64,000 nucleotides of DNA, taken from positions 1-64,000 of the forward strand of contig JBDHWQ010000012.1 of the NCBI GenBank assembly GCA_039810245.1, written 5' to 3'. This document shows positions 1 through 7,583 of the stretch, in pieces. The stretch comes from CALDSL01 sp039810245. GTDB lineage: Bacteria > Chloroflexota > Anaerolineae > Anaerolineales > Anaerolineaceae. The translations under genes and the position numbers were made by a program. How positions within the stretch are numbered: position 1 is the first letter of the stretch; each line of letters opens with the position of its first letter. The notes under the pieces are model-generated. The model was given only the letters and a program-made list of their open reading frames with translations, did not search any database and was not told where the DNA came from.

Positions 1-477
1 CGTCTTCTACAGTTTTCCGTCCTTGACTGGTTTTCCTTACCTTGTCTTTCTCTCTCACTCTTCAGTTGTTAAGGTGCATCGCCACCGATCGACTTCGTAT
101 CCCTCAGGCTCCCGCAAATTCGCAGAAGAAAACGCCGATGCTCTAAATCTTTCACCGGCGTCGAATTCACAAATTCGGATTGCCTTCCCGGTACGGGTAT
201 TGGTTTGTGACCGCTCGGCTCTTGCGAGCCGGATCGTCGCTGTTATTTCAGGCGAGGTCACTATTCTACATGCTCCCTTGCAGATTGTCAAGGGTGTTTC
301 CGAATTTGTCTGACATCTTTTTCGATGTCGACTGTCGGGCATGTACCGTCCTGGCGGATATTCTGTTTCGTTTTCTGAACGATTTGCCCTCGCGGGCTTG
401 GATCGGAGATGATCAAGAAAGCGCTGTGCTTTCTTCTGTTCGGTCGCGCTGAGGTGTTTTTCAGGCAACAGGGCGCA
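1..477 (-). other. rRNA operon 5' leader (16S rRNA expected beyond left edge)
   Basis: No convincing protein is encoded here. The short open frames on both strands are low-complexity, overlap each other and lack homology-like features. Read on the minus strand, the segment starts just downstream of a near-consensus promoter (478-505) and carries a boxA antitermination element (66-78) near the left edge, followed by purine-rich sequence. A long untranslated leader with boxA a few hundred bases after a very strong promoter is the usual organisation upstream of 16S rRNA. The 16S gene itself is not in the window, so this is an inference; a leader for another highly expressed operon is the alternative. 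Confidence 0.65.
66..78 (-). promoter_or_regulatory. boxA-like antitermination element
   Basis: The minus strand reads TGCACCTTAACAA, which matches the E. coli rRNA boxA (TGCTCTTTAACAA) at 11 of 13 positions. Just before it, at 78-89, ATCG-GTGG-CGAT can form a very short boxB-like stem. boxA is bound by NusB/NusE and prevents Rho termination in untranslated rRNA transcripts. Confidence 0.65.
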
Positions 478-505
478 ATTATACGCGTCCACGGGGGGAT
501 GTCAA
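478..505 (-). promoter_or_regulatory. Strong sigma70-type promoter driving the rRNA-type leader
   Basis: On the minus strand the -35 TTGACA (500-505) and -10 TATAAT (478-483) are both perfect consensus hexamers separated by 16 bases. Transcription would start near 470 and run off the left edge. Two perfect hexamers are rare in protein operons and fit a stable-RNA promoter. The upstream side (506-560) is A/T-rich, as an UP element would be. Confidence 0.8.
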
Positions 506-536
506 GGGTATTACGAAAACTGGTCGAATCTTTAAG

Positions 537-565
537 TTGAATTCCGGTCTTTTGATGTACAATAT
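537..565 (+). promoter_or_regulatory. Candidate promoter for the M23 peptidase gene
   Basis: TTGAAT (537-542) and CAATAT (560-565) lie 17 bases apart in the A/T-rich gap between the divergent rRNA-type promoter and the gene at 612. An imperfect palindrome, GAGAA-CA-TTCTC, follows at about 588-599. The hexamers are only fair matches. Confidence 0.3.
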
Positions 566-611
566 AGAAAATTATTTCTAAACGATTGAGAACATTCTCG
601 AAAGGCGCGAT

Positions 612-1271
612 ATGCACCGACCAAAAATGATTACACTCGCGGCCCTGTTGTGGATCGGCATGATCATTGCACTGCTGTTTTCAGATATTAATTCGCAGCC
701 CGTCGTGGCGCAAAGCCCGGCCGGCGCGCAGACCGCCGCAGCCCTGCGCGCGCCAACCAGCCAGCCATCCACCGAACACACCGGGCCTGCCGCGCTCGCC
801 GAGGTGCCCCAGGTTGATGCGCAGCCGGTCGATGTACCCGCCGCCACAGGCGAGACGAACGCTGACCCGGAAGCAGTGATGGCTCCCTATAACGAGTACA
901 CTGTCTCGCAGGGGCCGCATGGATTTTCTTACGGCCATGCCGCCATTGACCTGACAGCCGGAAATGGCGCAACGATTCTCTCTCCCATCAATGGCACGGT
1001 TACGGATAACTTCGTCGATTATCTTGGCAACACCACCCTGGTAATTGATAACGCCATCTATACGGTAACGCTGATGCACGGCAACTACAGCGTGCAGCCT
1101 GGCCAGGTGCTTTCCATCGGCCAGCCGGTGGGTACGGAAAGCAACAACGGCAACACCGTCGACTTGTTGGGGCGCTCCTGCAGCGGCCGCGACTGCGGTT
1201 ATCACACCCACTGGAATATGTATGACAAGACCCTGGGCAGCAACGTCAACCCGCTGGCGCTGATTCCATAA
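612..1271 (+). CDS. Secreted M23 (LytM-type) peptidase-like protein
   Basis: The product has 219 residues. An N-terminal hydrophobic segment (about residues 7-24) serves as signal peptide or membrane anchor, followed by an Ala/Pro/Thr-rich linker to about residue 90. The C-terminal domain has the M23 zinc-peptidase landmarks: H109-x3-D113, H156 in the LMHG position of the usual LYAH motif, and H198-T-H200. The glycine-rich fold pattern (NGTV, GQVLSIGQPVG) also fits. M23 enzymes cleave peptidoglycan cross-bridges or act as lysostaphin-like activators outside the membrane. GAAAGG precedes the ATG. The gene stands alone, divergent from the rRNA-type leader. All metal ligands appear present, so an active enzyme is likely; the substrate is unknown. 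Confidence 0.8.
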   Translation: MHRPKMITLAALLWIGMIIALLFSDINSQPVVAQSPAGAQTAAALRAPTSQPSTEHTGPAALAEVPQVDAQPVDVPAATGETNADPEAVMAPYNEYTVSQGPHGFSYGHAAIDLTAGNGATILSPINGTVTDNFVDYLGNTTLVIDNAIYTVTLMHGNYSVQPGQVLSIGQPVGTESNNGNTVDLLGRSCSGRDCGYHTHWNMYDKTLGSNVNPLALIP

Positions 1272-1337
1272 GCCAGCCTCACAGTACGGCCTATGCAATG
1301 AAGAGCCAGGTATCCTGGGCCAGTCGAAGGGTACGGG

Positions 1338-3842
1338 TCAGCCGCGGCGGATCGTAGGTAAAAACTTGACCAGGTACACCCAGGTGCGTTTTTCGAAGCG
1401 GATCTCGGCCACCAGTACTTCTCCGCGCGTCCCGTAAACCGTGAGACGGTACTCTGGGCCTTTGAGCAGCGGCAGGGTGATGAGCTGGTTGAGCTTGCGG
1501 CTTTCCAGCAGCAAATACTGGTCCACATTTTCGTAACGCTGCTCCAGCTTTATGGCGCTCATCTGCACATTCTGGCTCTTGGCCCAGCGGTTGACCGCCT
1601 CACAAAGCTCAGGCGTCTGCTGGATGCGCTGCTCGCTGGCCACCGGCTGGCTGTGGCGCTCCAGTCGGGCGGGCATGCGCCGCGCGGCTGTCTGCGCCTG
1701 GCCAGGCTGGTACAGCGCTGGTTCGCTGGCCGGCCCCAGCCCACCCCAGTTGACCGCGCGCACCACAAAGCGCCGCGGCTGGATGGCGCTGGTTTTGCGC
1801 GTGGTAAAAGAGTGCTGCGCGCCATCCGTCTTGCCAATCAGGCGGTGCTCTTCACGCCCGACTTCAAAGACCCAGTATTCCTCAACCACATCCGCGCCAG
1901 TTGGCAGCCAGTGCAACCGCAGCATCGTATCTTCTTCGGCGGCTTCCGCGCGCAGGTCGGTTGGCGCGGTTCTCACGCCGCGCGGTACATCCAGGCCCAC
2001 GGCCGGCCAATCGCGCCAATCAACGCTGAAGGCCGCCCCCACCGGGCGAACATGCAGCAGGTGCAGCCCCGGGGACAGGTTTTCGAACCTGAGATGCGTG
2101 TCAGATATGCGCTGGTTACTCCCCTTGGCGGCGCCATCCGCCGGCTGGTCCCAGACTTCATATTCATTGGCCCCGTGCACCGCCGGCCAGTGGAGTACGT
2201 ACTGGCCCGGGTATTTGCCACGCTCGGTATGCAGACCACCCGCGCCAGACTCCGCCGCGCCTGATTGTTCGCCGCGCGCGCCTGGCAGCAGCGCGCGCGC
2301 GCGCTGCCACAACGTGCCGAGCGAAGGCAGCTTGCCCAATGATGGACGCGCGTTGAGCCAGGCCGGCAGCTTACCCGGGCGCGGCTGGTCGTCCGGCGCT
2401 GACTGGGGCACAGCTTCATCCGTCTCACCGGGTGCTATATCGAGCGATCCGGGCGTTTCGGGTTCCGGCGCTAAGACTTGCTCATCCACCGGTAAAGAAG
2501 AAACAGCCTCGACGTGCTCCACCGCTATGTTCACCGGCTCGGCAGATTCATCCGGCGCGGATATCTGCGGCGGGATAGCTTCTTCCGCAAGCGGCACCGG
2601 GGGCGCAGGCGAGACGGGCTCTGTTTGCTCGGCGAGTGCCGGCGCCGGTTCTGGATGCGGTTCGGCGTCCGGGGGCGTTTTGAATGGCAGATCATCCGCC
2701 ACAGGCATTTCTTCGACCGGCCAGGGCTCAACTTCCACAATCTGTGGGAGGGCGCGGTCGTCTTCTTCCAGCATATCAACATCCCCGGTCTCTTCTTCGC
2801 CGGCGTACGTGTTATCCAGCCGGTTAGAAGTCGGCTCCCAGGGTAACCAATCCGAGTAGGCGCGGCCAGCGGGGCTCACCAGGCAAACACGATATGAGCA
2901 GGCCACTTGCAGTGGTGGTCGCCAGGTATAAAAATCACCGGCACTGACCACGCGCTCCTTGCTGCCCTGGCGCATTTCAAGGATCGAATACACCGCTTCG
3001 GGACGCATTTCCCATTCCAGGTCGTCTTCCACGCGCTCAATACGCACCGGCGATTGGGGCTGCGCGCCGAATACACTCTTGCGCGCCCGGCCGGTTAGCG
3101 GCGGATCACAGTATTGGATATCCAGCAGCGATATATCGTCGTTGAGTACGGAATGGAAACTTTCCAGCAGCGCGGCTTGCAGGTCACCCGGCGCGTATGC
3201 CGCCACCTTTTCTTCCAGCCCGGAAAGCCCGTCGGTAAACACGATCAGGCGCTGGAGCGGTGGTCTCGGACCCAGTCCTTCAACAAACACCTGGCCGCGC
3301 AGACCGCGCAAAGTCGACCAGCGATCGTAAGCATGGCGTGTGGGCGTGAACGAAACGGTGCGCTCTTTGCGGTCAAAAAGCTGGGCCGCCACCAGGCCTA
3401 CCCCGGCAAGAAAACCGCGCAGACCGTCAGGCCGGCCAGCAACCCAGCCGCACAGGAAGATGGCTTCACCGGCCTTAATCGTTGAGCGGGTTGCCCGCTG
3501 TGCGTCAGGCATCCATGCCGCGAGGGCAGCAGCAAGCTGCTGGCGCACACCGTCCAGATCATCGGCCTGTTCGGGCGTCAGGGCAGCCAGCCATTCCACC
3601 AGCCGGCGGCCCATAAAGCGCGCCGTCGCGCCGCTGGCATGCGAAGTTTCAATACCATCGCACACGGCGAACACCAGCCGCTCGGGGTCGGCCTTCCACT
3701 CCAGATAATCGTTGGAAGGACGGTTGCCGGTCACCCGCTCGTAGGAACGCGTATACGCGTGGCGCACGCGAAACACGCCATAGTCCACCTGCGTGACCGG
3801 CGTATCTTCTGCCTGCTTTGCTTCAAACCCGACCGCTGCCAT
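1338..3842 (-). CDS. PP2C-type Ser/Thr phosphatase domain with C-terminal Fn3-like repeats
   Basis: The protein has 834 residues. Residues 1-250 resemble a PP2C/PPM phosphatase: ND at 44-45, CDG at 61-63, TDGL at 203-206 and NDDISLL at 234-240, the spaced acidic motifs that bind two metal ions. Residues about 330-520 form a Pro/Glu-rich, probably disordered linker. Residues about 550-720 hold two Fn3-like beta-sandwich units rich in W and Y, and a further folded C-terminus follows. There is no signal peptide or membrane segment, so a cytosolic regulator is likely. No partner kinase is adjacent. A TATACT -10 element lies at 3890-3895 upstream on the minus strand with a weak -35. The phosphatase call is good; the role of the C-terminal half is unknown. 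Confidence 0.7.
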   Translation of the reverse strand: MAAVGFEAKQAEDTPVTQVDYGVFRVRHAYTRSYERVTGNRPSNDYLEWKADPERLVFAVCDGIETSHASGATARFMGRRLVEWLAALTPEQADDLDGVRQQLAAALAAWMPDAQRATRSTIKAGEAIFLCGWVAGRPDGLRGFLAGVGLVAAQLFDRKERTVSFTPTRHAYDRWSTLRGLRGQVFVEGLGPRPPLQRLIVFTDGLSGLEEKVAAYAPGDLQAALLESFHSVLNDDISLLDIQYCDPPLTGRARKSVFGAQPQSPVRIERVEDDLEWEMRPEAVYSILEMRQGSKERVVSAGDFYTWRPPLQVACSYRVCLVSPAGRAYSDWLPWEPTSNRLDNTYAGEEETGDVDMLEEDDRALPQIVEVEPWPVEEMPVADDLPFKTPPDAEPHPEPAPALAEQTEPVSPAPPVPLAEEAIPPQISAPDESAEPVNIAVEHVEAVSSLPVDEQVLAPEPETPGSLDIAPGETDEAVPQSAPDDQPRPGKLPAWLNARPSLGKLPSLGTLWQRARALLPGARGEQSGAAESGAGGLHTERGKYPGQYVLHWPAVHGANEYEVWDQPADGAAKGSNQRISDTHLRFENLSPGLHLLHVRPVGAAFSVDWRDWPAVGLDVPRGVRTAPTDLRAEAAEEDTMLRLHWLPTGADVVEEYWVFEVGREEHRLIGKTDGAQHSFTTRKTSAIQPRRFVVRAVNWGGLGPASEPALYQPGQAQTAARRMPARLERHSQPVASEQRIQQTPELCEAVNRWAKSQNVQMSAIKLEQRYENVDQYLLLESRKLNQLITLPLLKGPEYRLTVYGTRGEVLVAEIRFEKRTWVYLVKFLPTIRRG

Positions 3843-3988
3843 GCGCGCAGAACCTCTGTTTCATCTCAACCGGAATTGCTCTTGCTGGTAGTATACCGGA
3901 AATGCAGCCAGTTTTGTTAAAGGAACGCGCCGGGCTTTTCTCTGGTAAAAAATTGCCCGGCGCATCACCTATGCGAAGATCATTGCCT

Positions 3989-5161
3989 TTAATACATTTT
4001 TAACGGCAGGTGCTTGATGCCATACACCAGCGTGCTGGGCATGCGCTCCAGCGTTGCACCCTGCACCAACTCGACCCTGGGAAGGCATTCGAGCAGTGCC
4101 GTGAAGGCAATGCGCGCTTCCAGCCGCGCCAGCGGAGCGCCCAGGCAGAAGTGGATGCCCTGCCCAAAAGCCAGGTGACGGTTGGGCGCGCGATCGAGCA
4201 CGAAACGGTCTGCGTCAGGAAACTGCCCTTCGTCGCGGTTGGCCGAGCCAATCCAGGCTACCAGCCGCGCGCCTTCGGGAAATTCCACCCCACCGACCAC
4301 CGCACCGGCTTTTGCCACGCGGAACATCGATTGCACCGGTGAACGGAAACGCAGCACTTCTTCAATTGCGCCCGGTAGCAGAGCCGGTTCCTCGCGCAGG
4401 CGCTGCCATGCTTCGGGGTGCTGGGCAAAGGTCATCATCCCGTTTCCGATCAGGTTGGTGGTAGTCTCATTGCCCGCCACCAGCAGCAGCAGGCAGAACC
4501 CCAGCAGCTCAATTGTCTCCAGCTTGCGGCCGTCCACCTCTGCATGTACCAGCCCGCTGATCAGATCATCCGCCGGATTGGCCTTGCGCTGCTCGATCAT
4601 CTGGAAAAAATAGGTGGCCATTTCCATGATCGCCGTACCGTTGGTCGCGAAGGCATCGTAATTGAACTCACCGGCCACGTTAGCCAGCGCCACCACCCGG
4701 TCAGACCAGTCTTTGAACCGGGTGCGGTCCTCGGCAGGGATGCCCATCATCTCGGCAATCACAATCACCGGCAGCGGCACGGCCAGGTCGCTGATCACAT
4801 CTATGGTTTCTTTCCCATCCAACGCATCCAACTGCTGGCGCACGATTTGCTCGATGCGCGGCGCCATGGCTTCCACGGCGCGCGGGGTAAAGGCCTGAGT
4901 CACCAGCGAGCGCAGCTCGCGGTGGCGTGGCGGGTCGCTGGTGATCATCGAAGCAGCGAACGGCTGGTTCGGGTCGTTCGGGTCGCCGGCGAACTGCGAA
5001 GAAAACAGGTCTGGCGTGGACAGCACGCGCTGCACGTCATCAAAACGGAACACGTTCCAATGCTGCGTGCGCCTGTCAAAATACACGTGCTGTTCGGCGC
5101 GCATACGCGCATACACCGGGAAGGGATTGATCTCCCGGTCGAGGTTATTCAACGGATCCAT
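3989..5161 (-). CDS. Cytochrome P450
   Basis: The 390-residue protein is a soluble bacterial class P450. The I-helix oxygen-activation motif AGNETT is at 229-234, an ExxR pair lies near 275-285 in EEVLRFRSP, and the heme-thiolate loop FGQGIHFCLG has its cysteine at 339. The length and the HLAFGQGIHFCLGAPLAR block match CYP107-like hydroxylases that use separate ferredoxin and reductase partners. No ferredoxin or reductase is adjacent, and no biosynthetic cluster surrounds it, so the substrate cannot be predicted. A palindrome between candidate promoter hexamers lies upstream (5245-5273). Confidence 0.95.
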   Translation of the reverse strand: MDPLNNLDREINPFPVYARMRAEQHVYFDRRTQHWNVFRFDDVQRVLSTPDLFSSQFAGDPNDPNQPFAASMITSDPPRHRELRSLVTQAFTPRAVEAMAPRIEQIVRQQLDALDGKETIDVISDLAVPLPVIVIAEMMGIPAEDRTRFKDWSDRVVALANVAGEFNYDAFATNGTAIMEMATYFFQMIEQRKANPADDLISGLVHAEVDGRKLETIELLGFCLLLLVAGNETTTNLIGNGMMTFAQHPEAWQRLREEPALLPGAIEEVLRFRSPVQSMFRVAKAGAVVGGVEFPEGARLVAWIGSANRDEGQFPDADRFVLDRAPNRHLAFGQGIHFCLGAPLARLEARIAFTALLECLPRVELVQGATLERMPSTLVYGIKHLPLKMY

Positions 5162-5244
5162 TGGTCATCTCCCCATCTTGTGGATTGCTCGCCATTGCAA
5201 GCCCGGTTCAGATAGTTATTCGAGGCTTTGGCGGGTAATATCTG

Positions 5245-5273
5245 GTTTTATCCCGGTGCATGCACCGGCGCAA
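5245..5273 (-). promoter_or_regulatory. Candidate P450 promoter with palindrome in the spacer
   Basis: On the minus strand TTGCGC (5268-5273) and TAAAAC (5245-5250) are 17 bases apart. Between them sits a perfect 16-base palindrome, CCGGTGCATGCACCGG (5253-5268). It is not followed by a T-run, so a recQ terminator is less likely than an operator controlling the P450 gene. The hexamers are only moderate matches. Confidence 0.35.
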
Positions 5274-5315
5274 TTTCTATACTTTGTGAATCTTAGCACA
5301 TTCCACCATTTCCGG

Positions 5316-7514
5316 CTAATCCGCGCTCTGCGACTGGCGCTCCTGCATGATGGCAAACAGCCGCAGGGCTTTCAGGTCTTCGTAATCCACAGAACCGTCC
5401 AGCGCGTCGAATACGGGTTTGAGATAGGTGGTGCCGAGTTGCGCAAAGGCTTCGAGGGCACGGCGGCGCAGCTCCGGCGCGGCGTTTACTCCCTGCAGCA
5501 GGTCTTCGCGCGGCGTGAGGGGCATGCCCTCCAGCAGACAGCGCGCCAGATGGTTAAGAATTGTGCCGGGCTGCACGCTGAACCGCTCGACCAGCGCTGC
5601 CATCCCCATGCCCTTCTGGTAGGCCTGCCCGGTAGCCAGGTGCACCGGGCTGATGCCTGCGCTGGCCACGGATGCGGGCGCGCTGGGCCGTGTGGCCATC
5701 CCCTGGAACGGCGGCGGCTGGATTTTGTGCTCGGCGCAGTACATGGCGATCAGGTCGGCAAATTCCTGGCCGTACTGCTCCAGCTTGCGCGCGCCCACGC
5801 CGTAGATACGCTCCATGCGCTCCAGGCTCACCGGGTACCGCTCGGCCATATCCGCCAGGGTTTTGTCGGAAAAAATGACGTAAGGCGGCACGTGCGCCGC
5901 GTCGGCAAGCTGTTTGCGGCGCTGGCGCAGCAGGTCGAACAACTCGTGGTCGTACTCCTCGTCCGTCCGGCGCGTTTTCTGTTCCGGAGCTTCGGGCAGC
6001 GAGCCCATTAACGGGGCGCGGGTTTTGAAGAACTGGTAAGCTTCAGGCGTCAGGCGTAGTGCCTGGGCATCATCGCGCGCCAGGTAGCCTTTCTGCAAGA
6101 GCTGTTGGGCAAGGTGCAGCCACTGCTCGCGGGTCATGTCCTTGCCAATGCCAAAGGTGGACAGGCGCTCATGGCTGTGCGCGCGCACCTTGTCGGTCTG
6201 CAGGCCCAGCAGCACGTCGGTGATGTGCGCCGCGCCGAACTGCTCGCCGGCACGCGCCACGCACGAGAGAAACTTGAGCGCCGGGGTGGTGATATCCACC
6301 TGGGATTCATCCACCGGGCGACAGTGGTCGCACATGCCGCAATTGGCGGCGCGGTAGTTCTGGCCGAAATAACGCAGCAGCGGCGCGCGACGGCAGCCCT
6401 GGCTGTCGGCATAACTCACCAGCGCGTCGAGGTGCTGCCGCGCCACACGCTGCTCGGCCGGGTCCTTCTGATGAATAAAGTATTCCTGCTTGCGTTTGTC
6501 ACCATAGCTGTAAAGCAGCAGGCAGTGGGCTGGCAGGCCGTCGCGCCCGGCGCGACCTATCTCCTGGTAATAGCTCTCGATGCTCTTGGGCAGATCGTGG
6601 TGCACCACGAAACGCACGTTGGACTTGTTGATGCCCATGCCAAACGCGATGGTGGCCACGATGATCTGGATATCGTCGCGCAGGAACAGGTCCTGGTTGG
6701 TTTCTCGCTCTTCAGCAGTCAGACCGGCGTGATATGGCCGCGCAGCGTAGCCTTTCTCTACCAGCCACGCGGAAAGATCGTCTACCTGCTTGCGTGAGAA
6801 GCAGTAAATAATTCCCGCCTGGCCAGGGAATCGCCGCAAAAAGCGCAGCAGTTGGCGGCTGGGGCTGGTCTTAGGCGCAACTTCCAGGTACAGGTTGGGG
6901 CGGTCGAAGCTGGCGATGAATTCGTTGGAGCTGCTAAAGCCCAGGCTGGACTTGATGTCCTGGCGCACGCGCGTGGTGGCGGTGGCGGTGAGCGCCACGC
7001 ACACCGCTTCAGGGAAGCGCTTGCGCACATCGATCAACTGGCGGTACTCGGGGCGGAAGTCGTGACCCCACTCCGATATGCAGTGCGCTTCGTCAATCGT
7101 CAGGCAGTCGACCTGCATGCCGGCCAGGATGGCCGAGACGCGCGCGGTGAGCAGTGACTCGGGCGCGATGTACAGCAGTCGCGCCTGCCCATTGAGCAGC
7201 CGCTCGACGTTCTGGTTGTATTCTTCATAGGTAAGCGAACTGTTGAGCAGCGCGGCGGGCACGCCAAGCTGGTTGAGCTGCTGTACCTGGTCTTTCATCA
7301 ACGAAATCAACGGCGATACCACGATGGTCAACCCGGGGAAGATCAACGACGGCACTTGGTAGCACAGCGACTTGCCTCCCCCGGTGGGCATGATCACCAA
7401 AGAGTCTTTACGCGCCAGCAAATTGCCAATCACCGCCTCTTGCAGTGGCTTGAACTGGGAATAGCCAAAGACGGCCTGCAGTATTTCGGTTGGGGTGCGT
7501 TGTCGGGTGTCCAT
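5316..7514 (-). CDS. recQ: ATP-dependent DNA helicase RecQ
   Basis: The gene encodes about 732 residues from the ATG at 7514, which has AAGGAA eight bases upstream; an in-frame ATG at 7538 is less well placed. The superfamily 2 helicase core shows Walker A (MPTGGGKSLC), the DEAH box (TIDEAHCISEWGHDFR) and motif VI (QEIGRAGRDG). It is followed by the RecQ zinc-binding cysteines (CRR...NCGMCDHC), an RQC winged-helix part, an HRDC domain (roughly 520-600) and a C-terminal HTH_40-like segment. RecQ unwinds 3'-tailed duplexes in recombination and replication-fork repair. The gene is longer than E. coli RecQ (about 610) because of the C-terminal extension. Confidence 0.95.
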   Translation of the reverse strand: MDTRQRTPTEILQAVFGYSQFKPLQEAVIGNLLARKDSLVIMPTGGGKSLCYQVPSLIFPGLTIVVSPLISLMKDQVQQLNQLGVPAALLNSSLTYEEYNQNVERLLNGQARLLYIAPESLLTARVSAILAGMQVDCLTIDEAHCISEWGHDFRPEYRQLIDVRKRFPEAVCVALTATATTRVRQDIKSSLGFSSSNEFIASFDRPNLYLEVAPKTSPSRQLLRFLRRFPGQAGIIYCFSRKQVDDLSAWLVEKGYAARPYHAGLTAEERETNQDLFLRDDIQIIVATIAFGMGINKSNVRFVVHHDLPKSIESYYQEIGRAGRDGLPAHCLLLYSYGDKRKQEYFIHQKDPAEQRVARQHLDALVSYADSQGCRRAPLLRYFGQNYRAANCGMCDHCRPVDESQVDITTPALKFLSCVARAGEQFGAAHITDVLLGLQTDKVRAHSHERLSTFGIGKDMTREQWLHLAQQLLQKGYLARDDAQALRLTPEAYQFFKTRAPLMGSLPEAPEQKTRRTDEEYDHELFDLLRQRRKQLADAAHVPPYVIFSDKTLADMAERYPVSLERMERIYGVGARKLEQYGQEFADLIAMYCAEHKIQPPPFQGMATRPSAPASVASAGISPVHLATGQAYQKGMGMAALVERFSVQPGTILNHLARCLLEGMPLTPREDLLQGVNAAPELRRRALEAFAQLGTTYLKPVFDALDGSVDYEDLKALRLFAIMQERQSQSAD

Positions 7515-7583
7515 CGGCGCTTTCCTTGTGCCGCCCAATCTTACCCGAGATTTCCGTTTTCGACGCGGGAAAAGGACACCCTG

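Noticed and set aside
55..617. Short open frames on both strands at the left edge (for example 55-492 minus, 288-617 minus)
   Set aside because: They overlap each other, have odd composition and no recognisable fold, and lie in the leader of a very strong promoter with boxA.
1552..2859. 435-codon plus-strand frame opposite the PP2C gene
   Set aside because: Ser/Arg/Ala-rich antisense translation of the linker; the minus-strand gene shows clear phosphatase motifs.
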